A program made the translations under genes and the position numbers. From Flavobacterium indicum GPTSA100-9 = DSM 17447 (GTDB lineage: Bacteria > Bacteroidota > Bacteroidia > Flavobacteriales > Flavobacteriaceae): a stretch of 64,000 bases of DNA. The notes beneath the pieces are model-generated. The model searched no databases. It was not told where the DNA came from and saw nothing but the letters and a program-made list of their open reading frames with translations. The stretch covers positions 1,240,001 through 1,304,000 of the forward strand of contig NC_017025.1 in the NCBI RefSeq assembly GCF_000455605.1. The letters are read 5' to 3'. Positions 17,042 to 25,892 of the stretch are shown here, one piece after another. Position 1 is the first letter of the stretch. Each line of letters begins with the position of its first letter.

Positions 17042-19633
17042 ATGAATTTCAAAAATCTAACTATTAAATCACAAGAAGCTCTTCAGCAAGCACAACAAAT
17101 TGCACAGAGCTTTGGACATCAACAACTAGAAAATGAACACATTTTCAAAGGTATATTAGAAGTTGATGAAAATGTAATTCCGTTTATATTGAAAAAAGTC
17201 AATGTAAATGTGGATATTTTTAAAAAGGTATTAGACAGTACCTTAGAAAGTTTTCCAAAAGTTTCAGGAGGTGATATTATGTTGTCTCGTGATGCAGGTA
17301 CAACGTTAAATGAAGCAGAACTAATTGCTAAAAAGATGAGCGATGAATTTGTTTCAATTGAACATTTGGTTTTAGCCATTTTTAAATCGAAAAGTAAAGT
17401 TGCACAAGTTTTAAAAGATCAAGGGGTAACAGAGAAAGGCTTAGAAAGTGCTATTAAAGAAATAAGAAAGGGAGAACGAGTTACCTCAGCTTCTGCTGAA
17501 GAGACTTATAATTCGTTAAACAAATATGCCAAAAATTTAAATGAATTAGCCCGTACAGGTAAATTAGACCCTGTTATTGGGAGAGATGAAGAAATTCGAC
17601 GTGTATTACAAATTTTAACACGTAGAAGTAAAAATAATCCCATGTTAATTGGGGAGCCAGGAGTAGGTAAAACTGCAATTGCAGAGGGATTAGCACACCG
17701 AATTGTGGATGGCGATGTACCTGAAAATTTGAAAGATAAAATTGTGTATTCATTAGATATGGGTGCATTGATTGCAGGTGCTAAATACAAAGGTGAATTT
17801 GAAGAGCGTTTAAAATCGGTTGTAAAAGAAGTTACAGCGGCAGAAGGTGAAATTGTTTTATTCATTGATGAGATACATACACTTGTTGGTGCAGGTGGTG
17901 GTGAAGGAGCTATGGATGCGGCTAATATTTTAAAACCTGCTTTAGCGCGTGGTGAATTAAGAGCAATTGGTGCTACAACTTTAGACGAATACCAAAAATA
18001 TTTTGAAAAAGATAAAGCGTTAGAACGTCGTTTTCAAAAAGTAATGGTGGAAGAGCCTGATACCGAAAGTGCTATATCTATTCTTCGTGGAATTAAGGAA
18101 AAATATGAAACACACCATAAAGTTCGAATTAAAGACGATGCTATTATAGCTGCTGTTGAGTTGTCGCAACGTTATATTACCAATCGTTTTTTACCCGATA
18201 AAGCCATTGATTTAATGGACGAAGCGGCGTCTAAATTGCGTATGGAAATTAATTCAAAACCAGAAGAATTGGATGTTTTGGATCGAAAAATTATGCAGTT
18301 GGAAATTGAAATAGAAGCTATTAAAAGAGAAAATGATGAAACAAAATTAAAAGTATTGAATCTGGATTTAGCCAATTTGAAAGAAGAACGCAATGAAATT
18401 TTTGCCAAATGGAAATCGGAAAAAGATGTTGTTGAAGGAATTCAGAGTGTAAAACAACAGATTGAAGATTTTAAACTGGAAGCAGAACGTGCAGAACGTG
18501 AAGGTGATTATGGTAAAGTGGCTGAGATTCGCTATGGAAAAATTAAAGAAGCACAAGAAAAATTAGATGTGTTGCAAGTCCAATTGCAAGAAAATCAAAA
18601 AGGACAGTCTTTAATTAAAGAAGAAGTAACTCATGATGATATTGCTGAAGTGGTAGCAAAATGGACGGGTATACCGGTTACAAAAATGCTGCAAAGTGAG
18701 CGCGAAAAGTTATTGAAGTTAGAAGATGAATTACACAAACGTGTAGTAGGTCAAGAAGAAGCAATTGAAGCGATTTCAGACGCCGTACGTAGAAGTAGAG
18801 CGGGATTACAAGACGCAAAAAAACCTATAGGTTCGTTCTTGTTCTTAGGTACAACTGGTGTGGGAAAAACGGAATTAGCCAAAGCTCTAGCGGAATATTT
18901 ATTTGACGATGAAAATGCCATTACACGTATTGATATGAGTGAATATCAAGAGCGTCATAGTGTAAGTCGTTTAGTTGGTGCGCCTCCGGGATACGTTGGT
19001 TATGATGAAGGTGGTCAATTAACAGAAGCGGTGAGAAGAAGACCGTATTCGGTAGTTTTATTAGATGAAATTGAAAAAGCACATCCAGATACCTTTAATA
19101 TTTTATTACAAGTATTAGATGAAGGCCGACTTACAGATAATAAAGGTCGTTTGGCTGATTTTAAAAACACCATTATTATTATGACCTCTAATATGGGAAG
19201 TCATATTATTCAAGAAAAATTTGAAAATCTAAAAGGTGGTCTTGAAGCGGCAACAGAAGCAGCTAAAACTGAAGTTTTGGGTATGTTAAAACAAACCGTA
19301 CGACCAGAGTTTATTAATCGTATTGATGAAATTGTAATGTTCACGCCATTGACCAATGATAACATTAAACAAATTGTTGGTTTACAATTGAAAAGTGTAA
19401 TTAAAATGTTAGAGCAGCAACACATCACTATGGAAGCAACTCCTGAAGCATTGGATTATTTATCGATGAAAGGATTTGATCCAGAATTTGGAGCACGACC
19501 GGTAAAACGTGTCATTCAAAGAGAAGTGTTGAATCAATTGTCTAAAGAAATTTTAGCCGGAAATGTGAAAACAGACAGCTTCATTATCTTAGATTGTTTT
19601 GATAATAAATTGGTTTTTAGAAATCAAGAATAA
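17042..19633 (+). CDS. clpB: ATP-dependent chaperone ClpB
   Basis: Hexameric AAA+ disaggregase that works with DnaK to rescue aggregated proteins. Domains in order: N-domain (about 1-145), first AAA+ module with Walker A GEPGVGKTAIAEG and Walker B IVLFIDEIHTLVGAGGGEGA (split at family motif ends), the coiled-coil middle domain (about 400-530, rich in Glu/Lys) that distinguishes ClpB from ClpA/C, and the second AAA+ module with GTTGVGKTELAK and VVLLDEIEKAHPD. At 863 residues it has full length. I start at the ATG at 17042 (MNFKNLTIKSQEAL); an in-frame upstream TTG at 16955 would add 29 residues unlike any ClpB. Confidence 0.97.
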   Translation: MNFKNLTIKSQEALQQAQQIAQSFGHQQLENEHIFKGILEVDENVIPFILKKVNVNVDIFKKVLDSTLESFPKVSGGDIMLSRDAGTTLNEAELIAKKMSDEFVSIEHLVLAIFKSKSKVAQVLKDQGVTEKGLESAIKEIRKGERVTSASAEETYNSLNKYAKNLNELARTGKLDPVIGRDEEIRRVLQILTRRSKNNPMLIGEPGVGKTAIAEGLAHRIVDGDVPENLKDKIVYSLDMGALIAGAKYKGEFEERLKSVVKEVTAAEGEIVLFIDEIHTLVGAGGGEGAMDAANILKPALARGELRAIGATTLDEYQKYFEKDKALERRFQKVMVEEPDTESAISILRGIKEKYETHHKVRIKDDAIIAAVELSQRYITNRFLPDKAIDLMDEAASKLRMEINSKPEELDVLDRKIMQLEIEIEAIKRENDETKLKVLNLDLANLKEERNEIFAKWKSEKDVVEGIQSVKQQIEDFKLEAERAEREGDYGKVAEIRYGKIKEAQEKLDVLQVQLQENQKGQSLIKEEVTHDDIAEVVAKWTGIPVTKMLQSEREKLLKLEDELHKRVVGQEEAIEAISDAVRRSRAGLQDAKKPIGSFLFLGTTGVGKTELAKALAEYLFDDENAITRIDMSEYQERHSVSRLVGAPPGYVGYDEGGQLTEAVRRRPYSVVLLDEIEKAHPDTFNILLQVLDEGRLTDNKGRLADFKNTIIIMTSNMGSHIIQEKFENLKGGLEAATEAAKTEVLGMLKQTVRPEFINRIDEIVMFTPLTNDNIKQIVGLQLKSVIKMLEQQHITMEATPEALDYLSMKGFDPEFGARPVKRVIQREVLNQLSKEILAGNVKTDSFIILDCFDNKLVFRNQE

Positions 19634-19677
19634 AAATATGAAAGTATAATAAATAGTTTGATTAGTTTTTAGTTTTG

Positions 19678-19715
19678 AAAACCTAGTTTGCAGCAATGTA
19701 ATCTAGGTTTTTTTA
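19678..19715 (+). terminator. Intrinsic terminator after clpB
   Basis: Stem AAACCTAG / CTAGGTTT with a long internal loop, followed by T-run. The next gene's -7 element begins directly behind it. Confidence 0.65.
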
Positions 19716-19723
19716 TATATTTG
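19716..19723 (+). promoter_or_regulatory. Putative -7 element for the 19737 gene
   Basis: TATATTTG matches TAnnTTTG and lies 13 nt before the start codon. Confidence 0.4.
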
Positions 19724-19736
19724 AAAAAAATTAAGT

Positions 19737-20576
19737 ATGTATAAAACTCTTTTTATTATTTTATTTTCAAGTACACTTCTTGCTCAAAAATCGGAGGATT
19801 TTTCCAAATATTTAAAAACGGAATCTCAAAAAAATAATTTTTCAAATTACAATAGTAAGGTTAATGAAATTCAAGAATTCATTGTTCAAAATTCAAAATT
19901 TGAAATAGAAAAAGATTCTGTAATTGAAGTTTCAAATACATCTAATATTGATTTTTACAATGGAATAAAAGCATTATTTTCTGATTTAAATAAAGTTCAA
20001 AATGACTTTTATTTAAGTTTTGATTATAATAAAGACAAAAAAATACTAGAAAAATTAAATCAGTATTTCTCAGATACTAAAAGTAAAATTAACGATGCTT
20101 ATTTAAAAAGAAATTGGTATCTAAAAGTTAGTATTGATAGAATAAGTAGTCCAAATTCAGTTGATGCACTACCTTCTGAAGTCTGTGAACGTTATACCGA
20201 GAATAGTGATATTTTATTACCAACACATCAAAATTGTAAAGACAAAGGTTTAAGTGGTTCTGAGGAGAATAAATGTTTTGAAAATTTTTTAAGAGAACGA
20301 TTTTCTAATGTTATTAGAGATTATATTTCAGATTTGTATTTAGAAAACACCTTAAGTTTATCAGTTATGATTACTTTTATTATTGATAAAGAAGGACGTT
20401 TGGATTTTATAAGATTTCCAAGATCAACAGGTAGTTTGTACTATGATTTGTTAATTTATAAAGCCTTTCAAAGAATCCAGAAAACTACAATTTTTTGCCC
20501 TGCCCGAAAAGATAATACATCAGTTTCAATTTATTATAATTTACCAATTAAAATGGTTATTACAGGTGAAAATTAA
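19737..20576 (+). CDS. Exported protein with TonB C-terminal-like domain, function unknown
   Basis: A 279-residue protein starting with a short signal peptide (MYKTLFIILFSSTLLAQ). The middle (about 20-130) is charged and helical. The last 100 residues (LSLSVMITFIIDKEGRLDF, then a helix and a final beta strand YYNLPIKMVI) have the pattern of the TonB C-terminal fold found in many Bacteroidetes periplasmic proteins, in which VxFxIDKDGxI is the signature strand. It lacks a membrane anchor and proline-rich linker, so it is not an ordinary TonB. Sixteen bases separate it from the DUF4199 gene. Confidence 0.65.
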   Translation: MYKTLFIILFSSTLLAQKSEDFSKYLKTESQKNNFSNYNSKVNEIQEFIVQNSKFEIEKDSVIEVSNTSNIDFYNGIKALFSDLNKVQNDFYLSFDYNKDKKILEKLNQYFSDTKSKINDAYLKRNWYLKVSIDRISSPNSVDALPSEVCERYTENSDILLPTHQNCKDKGLSGSEENKCFENFLRERFSNVIRDYISDLYLENTLSLSVMITFIIDKEGRLDFIRFPRSTGSLYYDLLIYKAFQRIQKTTIFCPARKDNTSVSIYYNLPIKMVITGEN

Positions 20577-20592
20577 ATAAAAATTTAAAAAT

Positions 20593-21099
20593 ATGAACAA
20601 AACTATTTTAAAATTCGGCGTATTAGGGGGCATAATTGTTTCAGCATTTATGTGTTTAGTCACCTATTTTATGAAACAAAATCCAGAACAACAACCTAGT
20701 ATGATTCTTGGATTTACAAGTATGGTTTTCGCATTTGGAACCATGATTTATGGTGTGTTTCAAATAAGAAAAAACAATGCCAATCAAATTTCTTTTGGAG
20801 CGGCTTTTAAAGCAGGTTTTTTAATGACAGTAATCATTTCAACCATTTATGTTGCGGTTTGGTTGGTTATATTTTACAATTTCTTTCCAAATTTTATGGA
20901 AATTTATGGAGATATGATGCTTAAAAATGCCAAACCTGAAGACGTTGCAAAAGTTACTGAAGAGGTTAAATGGATGAAAGAAGTGTATCAATCTCCAATT
21001 GGAATTATTGGAATGACGTATGTAGAAATTTTACCTTTTGGAACGGTTGTAGCTTTACTAAACGCATTGGTCCAAAATAGAATGTCTAGTAAAAGTTAA
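20593..21099 (+). CDS. DUF4199 domain-containing membrane protein
   Basis: A 168-residue protein with four predicted membrane segments (about 8-27, 38-58, 73-96 and 136-158) and a soluble loop of about 35 residues containing NAKPEDVAKVTEEVKWMKE. The pattern and the FGAAFKAGFLMT segment fit the DUF4199 family of Bacteroidetes inner-membrane proteins, whose role is unknown. Followed after two bases by the TauE/SafE-family gene, so the two are probably co-transcribed. Confidence 0.75.
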   Translation: MNKTILKFGVLGGIIVSAFMCLVTYFMKQNPEQQPSMILGFTSMVFAFGTMIYGVFQIRKNNANQISFGAAFKAGFLMTVIISTIYVAVWLVIFYNFFPNFMEIYGDMMLKNAKPEDVAKVTEEVKWMKEVYQSPIGIIGMTYVEILPFGTVVALLNALVQNRMSSKS

Positions 21100-21101
21100 G
21101 A

Positions 21102-21896
21102 ATGGATCTTCTTGAACTTTTTGCACAACATGATCCCATAGTCCTAATTACGTTAGGACTATTGTCGTTATTAGCCGGTTTTATCGATGCCGTAGTTGGA
21201 GGAGGTGGACTCATTCAATTTCCTGCTTTAATGATTACTTATCCCAATACGGCTGTTCCTACTGTTTTTGGAACCAATAAAATAGCAGGTTTATCGGGAA
21301 CAAGTATTGCAGCCATTCAATATTCAAAAAGAATTAAATTTAATTGGAAACTTTTACTTATAACCGCAACTAGTTCGTTTATAGCTTCTTTCATTGGAGC
21401 AAAATTGGTAAGTACGATTAATGTTAATTTTTTAAAACCTTTCATCTTTTTTATGTTAATTGGTATTGCTATTTATACCTATACCAAAAAAGACTTTGGT
21501 AGTTTTTCAACAAAGAATTTAACAGCTAATAAAAAATATTTTTACGGCTTTTTATTGGGTATCTTAATCGGATTTTATGATGGATTCCTAGGACCGGGCA
21601 CGGGTAGTTTTTTAGTACTAGGATTTGTAGCTCTTTTGGGATTCGAATTTTTAGAAGCATCTGCCTATGCTAAAGTAATAAATTGCGTAACTAATGTATC
21701 GGCGCTTTATGTGTTTATATCACAAGGAAATTACATAATTGAAATAGCTTTAATTATGGCAGTTGCCAATGTTTCGGGTAGTATTTTAGGAACTAAAATG
21801 GCTATCTTAAGAGGAAATCAATTTATTAGGAAAGTGTTTTTAGCGGTGGTTTGTATTATGATACTCCGTTATGGATATGATGTTTTTTATAGTTAA
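21102..21896 (+). CDS. TSUP family transporter (TauE/SafE-like anion exporter)
   Basis: A 264-residue polytopic membrane protein of the TSUP family, usually linked to export of sulfite or other organo-sulfur anions. Two duplicated halves each start with the family motif: GFIDAVVGGGGLIQFPAL near residue 30 and GFYDGFLGPGTGSFL near residue 160. About eight membrane segments. The substrate cannot be deduced. Start codon two bases after the preceding stop. Confidence 0.88.
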   Translation: MDLLELFAQHDPIVLITLGLLSLLAGFIDAVVGGGGLIQFPALMITYPNTAVPTVFGTNKIAGLSGTSIAAIQYSKRIKFNWKLLLITATSSFIASFIGAKLVSTINVNFLKPFIFFMLIGIAIYTYTKKDFGSFSTKNLTANKKYFYGFLLGILIGFYDGFLGPGTGSFLVLGFVALLGFEFLEASAYAKVINCVTNVSALYVFISQGNYIIEIALIMAVANVSGSILGTKMAILRGNQFIRKVFLAVVCIMILRYGYDVFYS

Positions 21897-21958
21897 TTTT
21901 TGTAAGTTATTTTATTCATCAATTTATTTACCTAGATTTGTTAGATAATACAACTTAC

Positions 21959-23533
21959 ATGAAAATTTTCAATTCAATTCTACTTTCTAGTTTTCTACTT
22001 TCTTTTTCTTGTCAATCGATTCAAGAATATAATGCATCTTTACAAAAGCCAATTCAACCGGATCAATTAAGAAAAGACATTGATTATGGATATACTAAAT
22101 TAAAGAAACTGCATCCTAAATTGTATTGGTATATTTCAAAAGAGAAGTTAGATTATAAATTTGATAGTTTAAAAAAGTCTATTCAACAACCCATGACGGG
22201 AAAAGAATTTTATTTTAAATTTAGTGAAGTTACTCGAGTTATTGGTCAAGGTCATTTAGGGATTTCACCATCATTAAATAAACTAACCAAAACAGAAAAT
22301 CTTGCTTTAAAGAAGAAAGGAAAGGGACCATTTAGTCAATTAGAATTTGAAATATTTGACCATAAACTATTTTTAATTAAAGATAAATCCAGAAACCAAT
22401 GGTCCTCGGTTAATGAAGTAATTGAAATTAACAATCAACCGGCATCAGAACTTATTTCTAAATTCACAAAGCGATTAGCTTCAGATGGATACAATACTAC
22501 TTTTTTTCCACATTTTGTAGGCAAACAATTTGGAACTTTTTATACGTATGAAAATGGAATTAAGGATAGTATTCAATTAAAATTGAAACTTAAGGAGAAA
22601 GACACTCTATTGGTGGTGAGAAGAGATACGTTTGGAACAAATGAGAAAAAAGTACTACTTTCTAAAAAAGAAAAAAGAAAAGAAGAACTAGAAAAAAGAA
22701 AAGTTGGTTTCGATAAAGATTTGAAAAGTAATATGCGAGAATTAACTTTTTTAAAACAAGATAGTTCCGTTGCGTTGTTAACTATAAGAGGATTTAGAAA
22801 TGGGGATTTTACTAGCTTTTATAATGAAACGTTCGATTCTTTAAAAAAACAAAATACAAAAACTTTAATAATTGATTTACGTAATAATCCAGGTGGAAGG
22901 TTGATGGAAATTGATTACTTATATAGTTTCTTGGTAGATAAACCGTATAAATTTGTTGAAGATTATGAAGTAGTATCAAGAACAAGTAAATTACATGTCG
23001 ATTATTTTAAAGGTGGTGGTATTATTTTTAAAACATTAAAAATCATTGCCGCTCCATTTTATTATTCAATAAACTATTTAAAGGTTAGAAAAGAAGAGGA
23101 TAAATATTTATATGCTACCCGTTTTTCCAAAGAACGTCAACCCAAACCCAATCATTTTGATGGTAAACTATATGTTTTAATTAATGGGGGAAGTTTTTCG
23201 GCATCCAGTATTATTTCTTCAAAATTGAAAGGAACAAATCGTGCTTATTTTGTAGGTGAAGAAACAGGAGGAGCGTATAATGGCACAGTAGCTGCACAAA
23301 TGCCGTTGGTTACTTTACCTAATTCTAAAGTGAATATGCGAGTAGGTCTTGCTTTGGTCGCTGCATTTGAAAAATCAGATGTTGAAGGAAGAGGCGTTTT
23401 TCCAGATAAAGTAATAATTCCTACTGTGGAAGATCGTATAAAAAAAGTAGATCCCGAGTTAAATTGGATCATTGACGATATCAAAAGAGAAAAAGAAGTA
23501 AAACAATTATTGCAAGAAAATTTTAATAAGTAA
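21959..23533 (+). CDS. S41 family peptidase, lipoprotein
   Basis: A 524-residue serine protease related to tail-specific/tricorn-like peptidases. The signal MKIFNSILLSSFLLSFSC ends in a lipobox cysteine, so it is probably a lipoprotein. Residues about 270-500 form the S41 catalytic domain: LIIDLRNNPGG, the nucleophile-bearing NGGSFSASS and VGEETGGAYNG. The 250-residue N-terminal part is not recognised. I chose the ATG at 21959 over an upstream TTG at 21938 because only the shorter form starts with a proper signal peptide. A TAGATTTG -7 match lies at 21933-21940, just before this ATG. Confidence 0.85.
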   Translation: MKIFNSILLSSFLLSFSCQSIQEYNASLQKPIQPDQLRKDIDYGYTKLKKLHPKLYWYISKEKLDYKFDSLKKSIQQPMTGKEFYFKFSEVTRVIGQGHLGISPSLNKLTKTENLALKKKGKGPFSQLEFEIFDHKLFLIKDKSRNQWSSVNEVIEINNQPASELISKFTKRLASDGYNTTFFPHFVGKQFGTFYTYENGIKDSIQLKLKLKEKDTLLVVRRDTFGTNEKKVLLSKKEKRKEELEKRKVGFDKDLKSNMRELTFLKQDSSVALLTIRGFRNGDFTSFYNETFDSLKKQNTKTLIIDLRNNPGGRLMEIDYLYSFLVDKPYKFVEDYEVVSRTSKLHVDYFKGGGIIFKTLKIIAAPFYYSINYLKVRKEEDKYLYATRFSKERQPKPNHFDGKLYVLINGGSFSASSIISSKLKGTNRAYFVGEETGGAYNGTVAAQMPLVTLPNSKVNMRVGLALVAAFEKSDVEGRGVFPDKVIIPTVEDRIKKVDPELNWIIDDIKREKEVKQLLQENFNK

Positions 23534-23550
23534 TTTCAAAAACACAAGTA

Positions 23551-24159
23551 ATGAAACCAATATCAATTTTTATAGTTCTTTTTTTCTTCGGATTGGTGCT
23601 GTCTGGAATTCACCCCAAAGAATATTTTACTTGGTTTTTAGAAGTTGTACCGGCTTTACTTGGTTTTCTAATTTTACTGATTACTTTTAAAAAGTTTTCG
23701 TTTACCAATTTTACCTATTTCTTTATTTTACTTCATTGCTATGTTTTGTTTTTAGGCGGACATTACACCTATGCAGAAGTACCACTGTTTGATTGGATTA
23801 AAGATACATTTCATCAAACCAGAAACAATTATGATAAAGTGGGACATTTTTTTCAAGGATTTGTTCCAGCTATGATTGTTAGAGAATTATTTATTCGCAA
23901 AGAAGTTATTTCTAATAAAAGTTATTTTAACTTTATTATTGTATCCATTTGCTTGGCTATTAGCGCTGCTTATGAATGGATAGAATGGTGGGTTTCTATT
24001 TGTACAGGTGAAGGCGGTGATGCATTTCTAGGTACTCAAGGGTATATTTGGGATACTCAATCGGATATGTTGTTAGCTACTGTTGGAGCAATTTCAATGC
24101 TCGTTTTTTTTAGTAAATTTCAAGATAAAGCAATTTCAGCTTTCTTAAATAAAAAGTAA
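23551..24159 (+). CDS. DUF2238 (YjdF-type) membrane protein
   Basis: A 202-residue inner-membrane protein with about six hydrophobic segments. The central motif NNYDKVGHFFQGFVPA with its conserved Asp and His, and the late WDTQSDMLLATVGA, are typical of the DUF2238/YjdF family, whose function is unknown. It is the first of a run of closely spaced same-strand genes reaching 28265, so it is likely part of an operon. Confidence 0.85.
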   Translation: MKPISIFIVLFFFGLVLSGIHPKEYFTWFLEVVPALLGFLILLITFKKFSFTNFTYFFILLHCYVLFLGGHYTYAEVPLFDWIKDTFHQTRNNYDKVGHFFQGFVPAMIVRELFIRKEVISNKSYFNFIIVSICLAISAAYEWIEWWVSICTGEGGDAFLGTQGYIWDTQSDMLLATVGAISMLVFFSKFQDKAISAFLNKK

Positions 24160-24165
24160 GTATAT

Positions 24166-24732
24166 ATGTTAACTATAAATTTTAATCCATTTCCTGTTTT
24201 AAATTCAGCACGTTTGCATTTTCGACAATTAATGGATTCTGATGCACCAGAGGTGTTTCGATTGCGAAGTGACAAGGAACGAATGAAATACATTCCTCGA
24301 CCTATTTTAGAAAATGAAGAACAAGCACTTGCAATGATTCATTTTATGAATCAAAAAATAACAGAGAATACCGATATTAATTGGGCTGTTGAAGAAAAAG
24401 AAACAGGTAAATTTATTGGTTTTATGGGGTTTTATCGTACTCAACCTGAGAATCATCGAACTGAAATTGGTTATATGGTTCTTCCTGAATTTGAAGGAAA
24501 AGGTTTTGTAACCGAAGCGATAAATACGATGCTAGAATATGCTTTTTCGGTTCAAAATTTTCATTCTATTGATGCAGTTATTGATCCTGAAAATATTGGT
24601 TCTGCTCGAGTTTTAGAAAAAAATGGTTTTGTGAAAGAAGCTCATTTTAAAGAAAATGAATTTTATAATGGTATATTTATTGATTCCGTTCATTATGGGA
24701 TTTTAAAAAGAGATTTTTTAAGTAAAAAGTAA
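24166..24732 (+). CDS. GNAT family N-acetyltransferase
   Basis: A 188-residue acetyl-CoA-dependent N-acetyltransferase of the RimJ/RimL-like group. Conserved features are LHFRQLMDSDAPEVFRLRSD at the start, the beta-4/alpha-3 acetyl-CoA segment EIGYMVLPEFEGKGFVTEA and ARVLEKNGFVKEAHF near the end. The acceptor (a protein N-terminus, antibiotic or small amine) cannot be told. Seven bases after the preceding gene. Confidence 0.88.
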   Translation: MLTINFNPFPVLNSARLHFRQLMDSDAPEVFRLRSDKERMKYIPRPILENEEQALAMIHFMNQKITENTDINWAVEEKETGKFIGFMGFYRTQPENHRTEIGYMVLPEFEGKGFVTEAINTMLEYAFSVQNFHSIDAVIDPENIGSARVLEKNGFVKEAHFKENEFYNGIFIDSVHYGILKRDFLSKK

Positions 24733-24743
24733 TAGTTTAATTA

Positions 24744-25883
24744 ATGAATTTATTTCAACAACAATTTAATGAAGTTCAAGAGTTACTACAACTCAATGAT
24801 TTTCAACAAGTAATTAAAAGAATAATCGATTTTACCCTAGATACGGAAGCTATTCAGTTTTATAAACAGACTACTGCCTTTCTAAATTGGTTCGACCATA
24901 ACTCCAATTCAGTAGAAGTGAAAGAAAAATTGAACCAACTTCTACAAGACCTGTATAAAGTTTTAATTGTTAAAACAATACAACCACACCAAACCATAAT
25001 TTCCATTGAAAATTTACAAAAGAATTACAATTCAAATTTTAATCTAGGTCCAATTCAATTAGAAATTAAATCGGGTGAAATTATTGGTTTAGTTGGAGAA
25101 AATGGTAATGGAAAAACCACATTGTTGCGAAGTATTTGTAGAGAATTAGAACCTTCATCAGGTAAAATCAACTATCAATTTTCTTATGATGATGGGTATG
25201 ATTTACGAACTAAATTAGTTTATATACCTCAACGAACAGAAACTTGGCGCGGTTCTATGTATGAAAATTTAGAATTTGCAGCAAGTTGTTACGGCTATTC
25301 TGCTGAAGAAAATAATTTAATAGTCGATTTAGTGATTACTCGTTTAGGGCTCAGAAAATATAGAAATTATAATTGGTCGGGTTTATCCTCAGGGTATAAG
25401 ATGCGCTTCGAATTGGCTCGAATGTTACTCCGAAAACCAAAAATTTTATTAATTGATGAACCCTTGGCAAATTTGGATATTTTAGCCCAACAAACCATAT
25501 TAGATGATTTTAGAAATATTGCCAATTCTCCGTTTCGTCCAATAGCTATTGTGTTGAGTTCCCAACAATTGTATGAGGTTGAAAAAACATCAAATCAAGT
25601 GGTGTTTTTAAAACAAGGAAAACAACGCAATTTGAAATCAGAAGATGCTATAGAGCAACATTTTATAGTTGAATTTGAATCGGATGAACCGCTTTTAAGT
25701 ATCAAACAAAAATTAGAAGGTTTAGGCATCGAAAACATAGAACAAAATGGTGGGACATTAATTGCAACTTTTCCATTAACAGTTGATATCAATCAATTTA
25801 TGAAAGCATTAATTGACCAACAAATTACCATTAAATATTTAAGAGATATTACCCATTCAACCCGACGTTTCTTTATTAAATAA
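24744..25883 (+). CDS. ABC transporter ATP-binding protein with atypical motifs
   Basis: A 379-residue ATPase. About 95 N-terminal residues form a helical domain not found in normal ABC subunits. The nucleotide-binding domain follows with Walker A GENGNGKTT (about residue 118) and Walker B KILLIDEPLANLD. The signature reads LSSGYKMRFELARML instead of LSGGQ, and the switch region reads VLSSQQLYEVE, with no histidine where the H-loop normally sits. It is followed by an extra C-terminal domain of about 80 residues. The next gene, ten bases on, encodes a polytopic membrane protein that is the probable partner. Substrate unknown. Confidence 0.82.
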   Translation: MNLFQQQFNEVQELLQLNDFQQVIKRIIDFTLDTEAIQFYKQTTAFLNWFDHNSNSVEVKEKLNQLLQDLYKVLIVKTIQPHQTIISIENLQKNYNSNFNLGPIQLEIKSGEIIGLVGENGNGKTTLLRSICRELEPSSGKINYQFSYDDGYDLRTKLVYIPQRTETWRGSMYENLEFAASCYGYSAEENNLIVDLVITRLGLRKYRNYNWSGLSSGYKMRFELARMLLRKPKILLIDEPLANLDILAQQTILDDFRNIANSPFRPIAIVLSSQQLYEVEKTSNQVVFLKQGKQRNLKSEDAIEQHFIVEFESDEPLLSIKQKLEGLGIENIEQNGGTLIATFPLTVDINQFMKALIDQQITIKYLRDITHSTRRFFIK

Positions 25884-25892
25884 GTCCTTATT